Shown: in pieces, positions 1 to 6,250 of the stretch
How the letters are laid out: each line of letters opens with the position of its first letter
Position numbering within the stretch: position 1 is the stretch's first letter
NCBI GenBank assembly: GCA_002684375.1
Contig: NYVC01000085.1
Span: 1-16,075, forward strand
Length of the DNA: 16,075 bases
Source of the DNA: Marinovum sp.
GTDB taxonomy: Bacteria; Pseudomonadota; Alphaproteobacteria; Rhodobacterales; Rhodobacteraceae
Direction of reading: 5' to 3'
The notes under the pieces: generated by a model
Told to the model about the DNA's origin: nothing
Database searches by the model: none
What the model saw: only the letters and a program-made list of their open reading frames with translations
Translations under genes and position numbers: made by a program

Positions 1-446
1 TGCGCATGGGGCCTATTGTGCGCCCGGTGCTGGCGAACCTTGTGAATGCAACGGGAGAAAGCGCGTCCTTTTACGTGCAGCGTGGCAATTCCGGAGTTTG
101 TCTCTACCGTGTCAATTCGCATAGGCTGGCCCGGGATCATGTAGAAGAGGGCGAGATCATCCCGCTGAGCATTGGATCTTCGGGCCAAGTGCTGGATGCC
201 TATTCCATCCGACAGGGCAAACAGGCCAACAACATTCGGAAGTCTGGGTATTATCTCAGTCTTGGGGAACGTGACCCCGATGTCGCTGGCCTTTCGGTAC
301 CAGTTCTTGGCCTCGAAGACGAACTTCTGGGGGCAGTCAGCCTGTCGGGCTTGCGCGTCCGGTTCAACGAAACCACTGTCGACGCCTATCGCGCTGCGGT
401 CTTTGATGCTGCACGCCAGATTCGAGCCGAGATTGGCAACGTGTGA
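1..446 (+). CDS. IclR-family transcriptional regulator, C-terminal part (5' end outside window)
   Basis: The reading frame is open from the window edge and ends at TGA 444-446, so the N-terminal winged helix-turn-helix is outside the window. The visible ~147 residues match the IclR effector-binding (GAF-like) domain: a ligand-pocket strand region with SFYVQRGNSGVCLYRV, a central PLSIGSSGQVLDAY segment, and a C-terminal SVPVLGLEDELLGAVSLSG strand pair followed by a helix. IclR proteins bind small carboxylic acids, sugars or their breakdown products and usually repress or activate an adjacent operon. The gene converges on the four-gene ABC operon, with stop codons 8 bp apart. The KdgR-like palindrome at 4459-4475 in that operon's promoter is a reasonable target. 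The ATG at position 6 is internal to the domain and is not the real start. The family call is firm; the ligand is unknown. Confidence 0.88.
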   Translation, partial: RMGPIVRPVLANLVNATGESASFYVQRGNSGVCLYRVNSHRLARDHVEEGEIIPLSIGSSGQVLDAYSIRQGKQANNIRKSGYYLSLGERDPDVAGLSVPVLGLEDELLGAVSLSGLRVRFNETTVDAYRAAVFDAARQIRAEIGNV

Positions 447-473
447 AGAATACATCATTTGTCGATATTCTTT
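445..473. terminator. candidate bidirectional terminator at a convergent junction
   Basis: AAGAATA (446-452) and TATTCTT (466-472) form a perfect 7-bp inverted repeat with a 13-nt loop, extendable by a G-U pair. It spans the 8-bp gap between the converging stop codons of the IclR gene and the last ABC permease gene. The stem is AT-rich and the U-tracts are short, so any terminator activity is probably weak. This is read directly from the sequence; function is inferred from position. Confidence 0.3.
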
Positions 474-1258
474 CTATGGCCAATCAACTGAACGCCGATG
501 AGCGCTGTAACCGACACAACAATCAGGCAGGTCGAGATTGCGGCAATTGTAGGATCAAGCTGATCTCGCAGTGAGTTAAACATGCGGCGGGTAATAGTAG
601 CATTGTCCCCACCTGAGACCAGCATCGAAATCACAACTTCATCGAGCGATGTGATGAAGGCCAGAAAGGCCCCTGTCTGGATCGAGAATTTGACTTGTGG
701 TACAGTTATTGTCAATAAAGCGACCGCTCGGGACGCACCCAGACTGCGCGCGGCTAGTTCTTGATCAAAATCATAGTTCTGTAAGCCCGACATCACAGTC
801 ACGATCACGAAGGGCAACGCCAGTGCCGTATGAGCGATAACAATTCCTGTAAGTGTATAATTCAGCCCCAGCTTGGCATAGAGGCTGAATACTCCTACGG
901 CGATTAGAATTACGGGTACGATAATTGGCATGATCACAAGGGCCTGCGCACTGGCCCTGATCTGCGGGGTGGAACAATGCAGGCCATAGGCACAAAGTGA
1001 TCCTAGAGGTGTAGCAATCGCGGTGGTCATCAGCGCCGCAATCAGAGACGTTTGCGTTGCGCTCATCCATTCTGGAGACCCGAAATAGGCCGCGTACCAG
1101 CGAAACGAGAAAGACGTAGGTGGGAACTCTAGAAAGGAGGCCCCCGAAAACGACATCGGAATCACGATAAGCGTTGGCAAGATCAAAAAAAACAGCACCG
1201 CGATGCCGACCACCATTAACCACATACCGTCAATTTTGCGTTGTCCTACTTGTTCCAT
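455..1258 (-). CDS. ABC transporter permease, PotC-like (polyamine/opine family)
   Basis: Inner-membrane permease of a spermidine/putrescine-type importer, pairing with the permease encoded just upstream. It is hydrophobic, with about six predicted membrane segments. The N-terminal one is rich in V, L, I and F (VVGIAVLFFLILPTLIVIP). A cytoplasmic EAA-type loop (ELAARSLGASRAVALLTITVPQ) contacts the ATPase. The start at 1258 (MEQVGQ...) gives 267 residues, normal for PotC/PotI, and has GAGG eight bases upstream. The longer frame from 1303 would overlap the preceding gene by 35 bp and lacks a ribosome site. It is the last gene of the operon, 10 bp after the upstream permease. The fold and family are clear; the transported compound is not. 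Confidence 0.9.
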   Translation of the reverse strand: MEQVGQRKIDGMWLMVVGIAVLFFLILPTLIVIPMSFSGASFLEFPPTSFSFRWYAAYFGSPEWMSATQTSLIAALMTTAIATPLGSLCAYGLHCSTPQIRASAQALVIMPIIVPVILIAVGVFSLYAKLGLNYTLTGIVIAHTALALPFVIVTVMSGLQNYDFDQELAARSLGASRAVALLTITVPQVKFSIQTGAFLAFITSLDEVVISMLVSGGDNATITRRMFNSLRDQLDPTIAAISTCLIVVSVTALIGVQLIGHRKNIDK

Positions 1259-1268
1259 TTTCAGATCC

Positions 1269-2171
1269 TCAGCGCATAAACAGTTTGTCGAGACCAAAGA
1301 CACGGTTCATCAGCCAGATCATCATCAATGCCAGTAATAGCAGGACAACGCCCAAGGCTGATGCAGCTCCCCAATTGGAATAGACGGTGATGGTGCTTTC
1401 GATCCGCTGTGCCAGCATTTGTACCCGACCACCGCCAAGCAAAGCAGGGGTGACATAAAAGCCGAGTGACAGGATGAAGACCAGCACGATGCCGGCAAAA
1501 AGACCCGGCAGCGACATCGGGAAGAACACGCGCCAGAATGCTCCACGCGGGCTAGAACCAAGCCCAACAGCGGCCCGAACCAGGTCGGTGTCAATGCTCC
1601 GCATCGTGGCGTAAAGGGGCAAAATTAGAAACGGCAGCATGATATGGACCATCCCAATGATCGATCCCGTCAGGTTGTGCGCCAGCTGTAGCGGCTCCTC
1701 GATTACACCAAGCGACATCAACGACGAATTGATTACGCCATTGCGCTGCAACAACACCAGCCAAGCGTATGTACGCACCAGAACCGAGGTCCAGAACGGA
1801 ACCAGTACGAAAACCATAAGCATGGCGGCTGTTCTATCTGGCAATTTGGAAAGCCAGTAACACAACGGGTAGCCGAGAAAGACACAAATCACCGTTACGG
1901 CAATACTGATCTGAAAGGTGACAACAAAGGTCCGTCGATACAAAGCGCTTTCAAAGATACGCGCATAGTTTTCCAAGCTTAATGCACCCGCAGCATTATA
2001 AAAAGAGAGCGACGACAACCAGAAAATAGGCAGAAAAACGACAATTAAAATTGCGAGAACTGCTGGCAACGAAAGCCCGAAAAGCGTAACGCGTTCACGG
2101 TATTCTTCTGATTTCAGCGTGCTTGCGTTCTGAAGCGTCTGAGCACTCTTACTGTCCTCAGCGAGGCTCAT
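1269..2171 (-). CDS. ABC transporter permease, PotB-like (polyamine/opine family)
   Basis: First permease of the PotABCD-like importer, 300 residues, close to the usual PotB/PotH length. A hydrophilic N-terminus of about 30 residues is followed by a first membrane segment (LSLPAVLAILIVVFLPIFWL) and about five more. The EAA-type coupling loop is seen in DLVRAAVGLGSSPRGAFWRV followed by FFPMSLPGL. The ATG overlaps the stop of the upstream ATPase gene in an ATGA arrangement (2168-2171), which implies translational coupling. It is followed after 10 bp by the second permease. Family-level assignment is strong. The substrate class (polyamine, opine, betaine or similar small cation) rests on family resemblance only. 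Confidence 0.91.
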   Translation of the reverse strand: MSLAEDSKSAQTLQNASTLKSEEYRERVTLFGLSLPAVLAILIVVFLPIFWLSSLSFYNAAGALSLENYARIFESALYRRTFVVTFQISIAVTVICVFLGYPLCYWLSKLPDRTAAMLMVFVLVPFWTSVLVRTYAWLVLLQRNGVINSSLMSLGVIEEPLQLAHNLTGSIIGMVHIMLPFLILPLYATMRSIDTDLVRAAVGLGSSPRGAFWRVFFPMSLPGLFAGIVLVFILSLGFYVTPALLGGGRVQMLAQRIESTITVYSNWGAASALGVVLLLLALMMIWLMNRVFGLDKLFMR

Positions 2172-3256
2172 GACCTATGCTCCGGAACGATAATCGTGTC
2201 CTCGGGATGCAACGCGAGGCCAATGCGCGCTCCCTTGGGTGGCAGACCTTTCTGGCCAGCGCGATTGGCAGGGACGCGCACATTAATTTGGCCGAAGCTG
2301 TCGTGCTGAACGATAACCAGAACGCTGTCGCCTTGATAGATTATCTCATGGACATGGCCAGACAAATCATTGGCAGTTTCAGGCACTGCACCATAGGTGA
2401 CCTCCAACAACTCGGGCCGGATCACCAAGCGATGGCCGCCGCTACCGTGCGCGATGGGTAAATCAGATTTCAGCACGCATCCATTGAGTTGCGCCGTATT
2501 GTTGGTCGCTTCCACTGGCAAGGAAATTGACTCACCGACAAAATCCGCCACAAAGAAACTGTGAGGCTGACGATAGAGCCGCTCAGGGGTCTCGATCTGC
2601 TCGATCCGTCCGTGATTGACCACTGCAATTCGGTCCGACATCGTCAGGGCTTCGCGCTGATCATGGGTCACGTAAACAACGGTTGCATCCAATTTTTGAT
2701 GGAGCGCTTTTAATTCGATCTGCATGTGTTCGCGCAGCTTTTTGTCGAGCGCGGAAAGTGGCTCATCCATAAGGATAATCCGCGGTTCGAAGACCATTGC
2801 CCGGGCAAGGGCCACGCGTTGCCGTTGCCCCCCGGATAATTGGGTGATACGCCGATCACCATAGCCGCCAAGCTCGACGGTATTCAGCGCATGTTCAACG
2901 CGTGTCATTTGATCACTTTTGGAGAATCCACGGATTTTAAGTGGATAAGCCACGTTTTCAGCGACCGTCATAAAAGGAAACAGCGCATAGCTTTGAAAAA
3001 CCATGCCAAGGCCGCGTTTGTGCGGCGGGGTCGCAATCATTTCGCGATCGCCAAACAAGATCGACCCACCGTCAGGGCGCACAAAACCAGCCAGGGCCAT
3101 CAGAAGCGTTGTTTTGCCCGAGCCCGAAGGCCCTAGCAGCGTCAGGAATTCGCCTGCAGCGATATTCAGCGACACATCATCAAGCGCTTTAACCGCCCCG
3201 TAGGCTTTGCACAGATTAGATATGTCGATGGGAAGGGATTGGGCGGCAGTTGACAT
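2168..3256 (-). CDS. ABC transporter ATP-binding protein, PotA-like
   Basis: ATPase subunit of the polyamine/opine-type importer, energising the two permeases from the cytoplasmic side. From the start used here (MSTAAQ, 362 residues) the motifs are: Walker A GPSGSGKT at 42-49, Q-loop Q88 in VFQSYALFP, signature LSGGQ at 140-144, Walker B ILMDEP at 161-166 and switch His198 in VTHDQ. The C-terminal ~100 residues form a TOBE-type domain ([10 protein letters not shown] and following strands), as in PotA. The start at 3256 is chosen because AGGAG sits a few bases upstream; the frame extends to 3301 without a ribosome site and with an atypical sequence. The stop overlaps the next start by 4 bp. 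It follows the binding-protein gene by 59 bp. Confidence 0.93.
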   Translation of the reverse strand: MSTAAQSLPIDISNLCKAYGAVKALDDVSLNIAAGEFLTLLGPSGSGKTTLLMALAGFVRPDGGSILFGDREMIATPPHKRGLGMVFQSYALFPFMTVAENVAYPLKIRGFSKSDQMTRVEHALNTVELGGYGDRRITQLSGGQRQRVALARAMVFEPRIILMDEPLSALDKKLREHMQIELKALHQKLDATVVYVTHDQREALTMSDRIAVVNHGRIEQIETPERLYRQPHSFFVADFVGESISLPVEATNNTAQLNGCVLKSDLPIAHGSGGHRLVIRPELLEVTYGAVPETANDLSGHVHEIIYQGDSVLVIVQHDSFGQINVRVPANRAGQKGLPPKGARIGLALHPEDTIIVPEHRS

Positions 3257-3315
3257 GCGGGCTCCTAACTTAACAATAATGGGCGCAGTGCAAGAATGCA
3301 CTGCGCCTAAATAGA

Positions 3316-4374
3316 TTATTGTTGGATCAGTGTGTCAAACTCTTCGGTAAGCTCACCTAGTTGTCCGATATAGAAATTTGGATCAACTAAAAGCTGCTTG
3401 TCATAGTTCGCGGGATGGGTGTTGACCTTGACCGCCATCTCGTCCGAGATAATGCCGGTGTCGAACGCGCCAGTATTAACCGGACCCAATGGCATCGTAA
3501 CCGAAAGCCGGGCCTGCGCTTCGGCCCCCAGCAATTCGTTGATCAGGCGCATCGCATTTTCTTTGTTGGGAGCACCCTTTGGAACCAAGAGGCAATCGAT
3601 ATCCATTGTTCCGCCATCAAATGCATAGGCGACATCAATGCCGGATGCGATCACACTTTCCACGCGGTTATGGCCCATATGGATCACGTCCACCTCACCA
3701 TCACGCAGCAATTGTGCGGATTGTGAGCCGCCACGATACCAAACAGTGACTTCGGGTGCGATTTTTCCCAATTTGTCCCAAGCGCGCGCTATGCCTTCGT
3801 CTGTGGCCAACGTATCATACACTTCTTGCATAGGGACACCATCGGCCATGAGGGCTGCCTCTAGATTGTAGTTCACCTTGCCGTGCATGCCGCGTTTGCC
3901 AGGGAAGTTTTCCAAATCCCAGAACTCAGCCCAGTTTGACGGACCATTGTCACCAAAGGTATCTTTGCGATAGGCGATGACCTTGGTAAAGTTGATGAAG
4001 CCGATGTAGTTTTCATGGATCAGTTCTTTGGGAATGCCCGTCGTATCAACAATTGAATAGTCAATCGGCTCAAGACTACCCTCTCGGCTAAGTGTTTCAC
4101 ACGAAGGCAAATCCTGCTCTGTTACATCCCACGCGACAGCGCCGGCTGTGATCTGCGCGCGCACATCTTGTATACCGTTTGTCGTGTCTTCCTTGACCGT
4201 TATATTCAAAGTGCTGGCTGCGGGGGCTAACATTGCTGAGCGCAAGGCGTCCTGAAATGAGCCTCCCCAGGATGAAAATACTACCTCACCCTCGGCGAAG
4301 GCAGGAACGGTCAATGCCAAGCTGCTTGCAACAAGGCCAGCTGCAAGCGACAGTCTTCTCTCTTGTTTTTTCAT
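3316..4374 (-). CDS. periplasmic substrate-binding protein, PotD/PotF-like
   Basis: Periplasmic receptor for the four-gene importer, 352 residues, the usual size for PotD/PotF-type proteins. It has a Sec signal peptide: basic MKKQERR, a hydrophobic core, and an AFA cleavage site after residue 27. The mature protein begins with EGEVVFSSWGGSFQDA, typical of the family. Other family-like segments are DLENFPGKRG and an internal VIHMGHNRVESVIASG. It has only two cysteines, C92 and C261, which could form a disulfide in the periplasm. AAAGGAGA lies about eight bases before the ATG. It is first in the operon, under the promoter at 4476-4504. Polyamine specificity is not shown: many alphaproteobacterial relatives carry opines, betaines or amino-acid derivatives. 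Confidence 0.9.
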   Translation of the reverse strand: MKKQERRLSLAAGLVASSLALTVPAFAEGEVVFSSWGGSFQDALRSAMLAPAASTLNITVKEDTTNGIQDVRAQITAGAVAWDVTEQDLPSCETLSREGSLEPIDYSIVDTTGIPKELIHENYIGFINFTKVIAYRKDTFGDNGPSNWAEFWDLENFPGKRGMHGKVNYNLEAALMADGVPMQEVYDTLATDEGIARAWDKLGKIAPEVTVWYRGGSQSAQLLRDGEVDVIHMGHNRVESVIASGIDVAYAFDGGTMDIDCLLVPKGAPNKENAMRLINELLGAEAQARLSVTMPLGPVNTGAFDTGIISDEMAVKVNTHPANYDKQLLVDPNFYIGQLGELTEEFDTLIQQ

Positions 4375-4458
4375 TTCAGGTTCTCCTTTGACTGGTATTT
4401 GGTTGATGGCTGGTGATTTTTGTGACCACTAAGCAATTTTTTCGCACCGTTTTGCTAG

Positions 4459-4475
4459 ATGAAACGCCATTTCAT
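4459..4475 (-). promoter_or_regulatory. candidate IclR/KdgR-like operator palindrome
   Basis: The sequence ATGAAACGCCATTTCAT is a 17-bp near-perfect palindrome: seven of eight base pairs match, and the mismatched pair is T-G. Its TGAAA-N5-TTTCA core resembles operators of IclR-family regulators, notably the KdgR box (AATGAAAC...GTTTCATT). It lies directly downstream of the predicted -10 of the ABC operon, covering the expected transcription start, the classic position for a repressor. The IclR-family gene at the other end of the operon is the obvious candidate regulator. The palindrome is seen; binding is inferred. Confidence 0.55.
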
Positions 4476-4504
4476 TTTATTGAACCTAAACTGTAACTTG
4501 TCAA
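4476..4504 (-). promoter_or_regulatory. sigma70-type promoter of the PotABCD-like operon
   Basis: Reading leftward, a consensus -35 TTGACA (4499-4504) is followed by a 17-bp spacer and AATAAA (4476-4481) as -10, which matches four of six consensus bases. Transcription would start near 4469, about 95 bp before the binding-protein ATG and inside the palindrome at 4459-4475. A perfect -35 is unusual in this AT-rich gap and supports the call. Confidence 0.6.
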
Positions 4505-4711
4505 CAATTTTTTTGAACGCCAAAGGATTATCAGTAAGTTTAAGAACCTCAGAGGCGAAAATAAGGGCGCGGCTCACCCTGCTGCATCTATTGCGGTTCA
4601 TTTTGATCTTGCGCACGTGGCATCGAAAAAAAACTATAGCTGTTTCTAAATTTATTGCGGCCGAGTGAAGCTAGTGGGGAATTAAATAGAGGGAGTTTCT
4701 CACTCGCATAC

Positions 4712-4723
4712 TGTTGATCAACA
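4712..4723. repeat. 12-bp perfect palindrome (possible operator)
   Basis: TGTTGATCAACA is self-complementary across all 12 bases. It is flanked by two copies of AATTAAATAG (4680-4689 and 4724-4733). No adjacent promoter or gene start can be tied to it; the nearest downstream start on the minus strand is 4374. It could be a regulator site or chance. Confidence 0.3.
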
Positions 4724-4802
4724 AATTAAATAGCTGCTTTTTCCAGTTTGCTCTAATTGATTTTATCTGAAGCACTGGTGACTTAGGGATCAGAACAACC
4801 CG

Positions 4803-4943
4803 TCACTGCGGCTTGCCCGAAGGCCACTTTGGGCCGTTGTCCTCTTTTTTTCCCGGATCGGTCACAAGCACTTTGATATGCAAGCCGTGTTGTCTTCCAG
4901 CCAAGACTGGCGCGCGCAAGCCAAGCTTAAAATGCTTGATGGC
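4803..4943 (-). pseudogene. possible decayed coding fragment, unidentified
   Basis: Reading leftward from 4943 there is an open stretch of 46 codons ending in TGA at 4803-4805, with a plausible protein composition (a charged C-terminus containing VLVTDPGKKEDNGPKWPSG). It has no ATG or GTG start and is preceded directly by an in-frame TAA. I do not recognise the family. It may be the tail of a gene lost from this gap, or chance. Confidence 0.2.
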
Positions 4944-4980
4944 TTAGAATATCAGTGGTGAGGCAAGTATCTAATCAAGG

Positions 4981-5003
4981 CCGATGGCTTTCGATACCAT
5001 CAG
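4981..5003 (-). terminator. weak hairpin downstream of the sugar ABC operon
   Basis: On the minus strand CTGATGG and CCATCGG pair over 7 bp (one G-U) around a 9-nt loop, about 35 bp past the stop of the ATPase gene. Only a short T-rich stretch follows, so this is a weak terminator candidate placed where the operon should end. Confidence 0.3.
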
Positions 5004-5037
5004 CATTCGCCAAGCACCCAAACAAATCAGAGCACTG

Positions 5038-6114
5038 TCAGCCCGCGGGGAGTGCAACTTTCGTCTCGGCATCAAACAGATGCACACGGTCAATCATCGG
5101 GCTTAACTTAAGCTCGTCACCGGGCTTCCAATCAAGACGCTGATGGGCAATCGCGCAAATTTCATGTCCAGCCAATGTGGCGTAAAGATGAATTTCCGGG
5201 CCGGTTGGTTCAACAACCGTGACTGTTGCAGACAGGCCACTGCCCTGCATCGACGCTTCCAAATGTTCTGGCCTGATCCCGTAGAGCACCTTTTGACCAA
5301 CCGTCGCTGCACTGCTCTGCGGAACCTCACAGGTCACTTCACCGGTCTGGAACATTTTCCCACCCGCACCTTGCACAATCTCGCCTGCCAAGAGGTTCAT
5401 GCCCGGCGAGCCGATAAACTGCGCCACGAACAGATTTTCGGGGTTATCATAAATCTCAAGCGGCGTGCCGATCTGTTCAATCACCCCATCACGCATGATA
5501 ACAACCTGATCGGCCATCGTCATCGCCTCGATCTGATCATGGGTGACATAGACCGTCGTGGTTTTTAGCCGCTGATGCAGTTCCTTGATTTCTTTGCGCA
5601 TTTGCACCCGCAATTTCGCATCAAGGTTGGACAGCGGCTCGTCAAACAAAAACACCTCGGGGTTACGCACAATCGCCCGGCCCATTGCCACACGCTGGCG
5701 CTGGCCGCCAGACAGCTCTTTCGGGAAACGGTCGAGATACGGCTCAAGGCTCAGTATTGAGGCAGCCCAGTTCACGCGTTCATCAACCTCGGCCCGTGCA
5801 GTCTTTTTCAGCCGCATCGAAAACGCCATATTTTCACGTACGCTCATGTGCGCGTAAAGCGCATAATTTTGAAACACCATGGCAATATTTCGGTCTTTGG
5901 GATGCATATCATTGACGCGTTGTTCCCCAATCGCAATATCCCCCGAAGACACCGTTTCAAGCCCGGCAATCATCCGCAAAAGTGTCGATTTCCCGCAACC
6001 CGAGGGTCCAAGAAGCACTACAAATTTTCCGTCCTCAACAGTGAGATCGATACCATGCAAAACCTCAAGGCCGCCGTATCGCTTTACCAGATTCTGAATT
6101 GTGACTGAGCCCAT
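5038..6114 (-). CDS. CUT1 sugar ABC transporter ATP-binding protein, UgpC/MalK-like
   Basis: ATPase of the carbohydrate importer encoded just upstream. From the start used (MGSVTIQNL, 358 residues, the usual UgpC/MsmK length) the motifs are: Walker A GPSGCGKST at 36-44, Q-loop Q82 in VFQNYALYAHM, signature LSGGQ at 134-138, Walker B VFLFDEP at 154-160, D-loop SNLD and switch His192. The C-terminal third has the MalK-type regulatory domain, with YGIRPEHLE and GPEIHLYATLAG. The frame extends upstream to 6219 but those 35 residues lack family resemblance; AAGAGA precedes the ATG at 6114. It is the last gene of the permease-permease-receptor-ATPase set, 136 bp after the receptor gene, and two hairpins lie in that gap. 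Confidence 0.93.
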   Translation of the reverse strand: MGSVTIQNLVKRYGGLEVLHGIDLTVEDGKFVVLLGPSGCGKSTLLRMIAGLETVSSGDIAIGEQRVNDMHPKDRNIAMVFQNYALYAHMSVRENMAFSMRLKKTARAEVDERVNWAASILSLEPYLDRFPKELSGGQRQRVAMGRAIVRNPEVFLFDEPLSNLDAKLRVQMRKEIKELHQRLKTTTVYVTHDQIEAMTMADQVVIMRDGVIEQIGTPLEIYDNPENLFVAQFIGSPGMNLLAGEIVQGAGGKMFQTGEVTCEVPQSSAATVGQKVLYGIRPEHLEASMQGSGLSATVTVVEPTGPEIHLYATLAGHEICAIAHQRLDWKPGDELKLSPMIDRVHLFDAETKVALPAG

Positions 6115-6172
6115 GGTCGTATTCTCTTCTATAAACTCTATGGTGGAAACACCCCACCCGGCTTTCACAGTG

Positions 6173-6191
6173 CTGGCGCCCAAAGCGCCAG
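6173..6191. repeat. hairpin between receptor and ATPase genes (1)
   Basis: CTGGCGC (6173-6179) and GCGCCAG (6185-6191) form a perfect GC-rich 7-bp stem with a 5-nt loop. No U-tract follows on the minus strand, so it looks less like a terminator than a transcript-stabilising or pausing structure. It sits about 60 bp before the ATPase start. Confidence 0.5.
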
Positions 6192-6205
6192 ACACATAAG
6201 ATCGC

Positions 6206-6233
6206 AACCACCCGGACACCGGCCCGGATGGTT
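6206..6233. repeat. hairpin just after the receptor gene (2)
   Basis: AACCACCCGG (6206-6215) and CCGGATGGTT (6224-6233) pair over 10 bp (one mismatch that is G-U on the minus-strand RNA), with an 8-nt loop. It begins 17 bp past the receptor stop. No U-run follows in the direction of transcription. Hairpins in this position in binding-protein operons often protect the upstream mRNA and keep receptor levels above those of the downstream subunit. Confidence 0.55.
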
Positions 6234-6250
6234 TTATGAAAGACCTATTT

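Larger units (their letters stand above)
4505..5037. other. gene-poor interval between two ABC operons
   Basis: No convincing gene is present. A perfect 12-bp palindrome TGTTGATCAACA lies at 4712-4723. The 10-mer AATTAAATAG occurs at 4680-4689 and again at 4724-4733, flanking the palindrome. A minus-strand open stretch at 4803-4943 (47 codons, no start codon, in-frame TAA directly upstream) has protein-like composition and may be a decayed gene end. A short hairpin at 4981-5003 follows the sugar ABC ATPase gene. Base composition is more AT-rich than the flanking genes in its first half and closer to coding composition in the second half. Confidence 0.5.

Noticed and set aside
771..1223. 150-codon open frame on the minus strand inside the PotC-like permease gene
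   Set aside because: It is a frame-shifted shadow of the permease on the same strand, rich in R, D and Y without domain resemblance and with no ribosome site.
4459..4668. 69-codon open frame on the plus strand in the gap after the binding-protein gene
   Set aside because: It starts inside the promoter/operator, has no ribosome site and shows a low-complexity, unrecognisable sequence.
4712..4733. FNR/CRP-type site at the TTGATCAA core
   Set aside because: FNR sites need TTGAT-N4-ATCAA; here the half-sites overlap directly, and no promoter is positioned nearby.
6115..6219. Upstream extension of the sugar ABC ATPase to an ATG at 6219
   Set aside because: The extra 35 residues run through the intergenic hairpins and do not resemble the family; MGSVTIQNL at 6114 matches normal UgpC-type N-termini.
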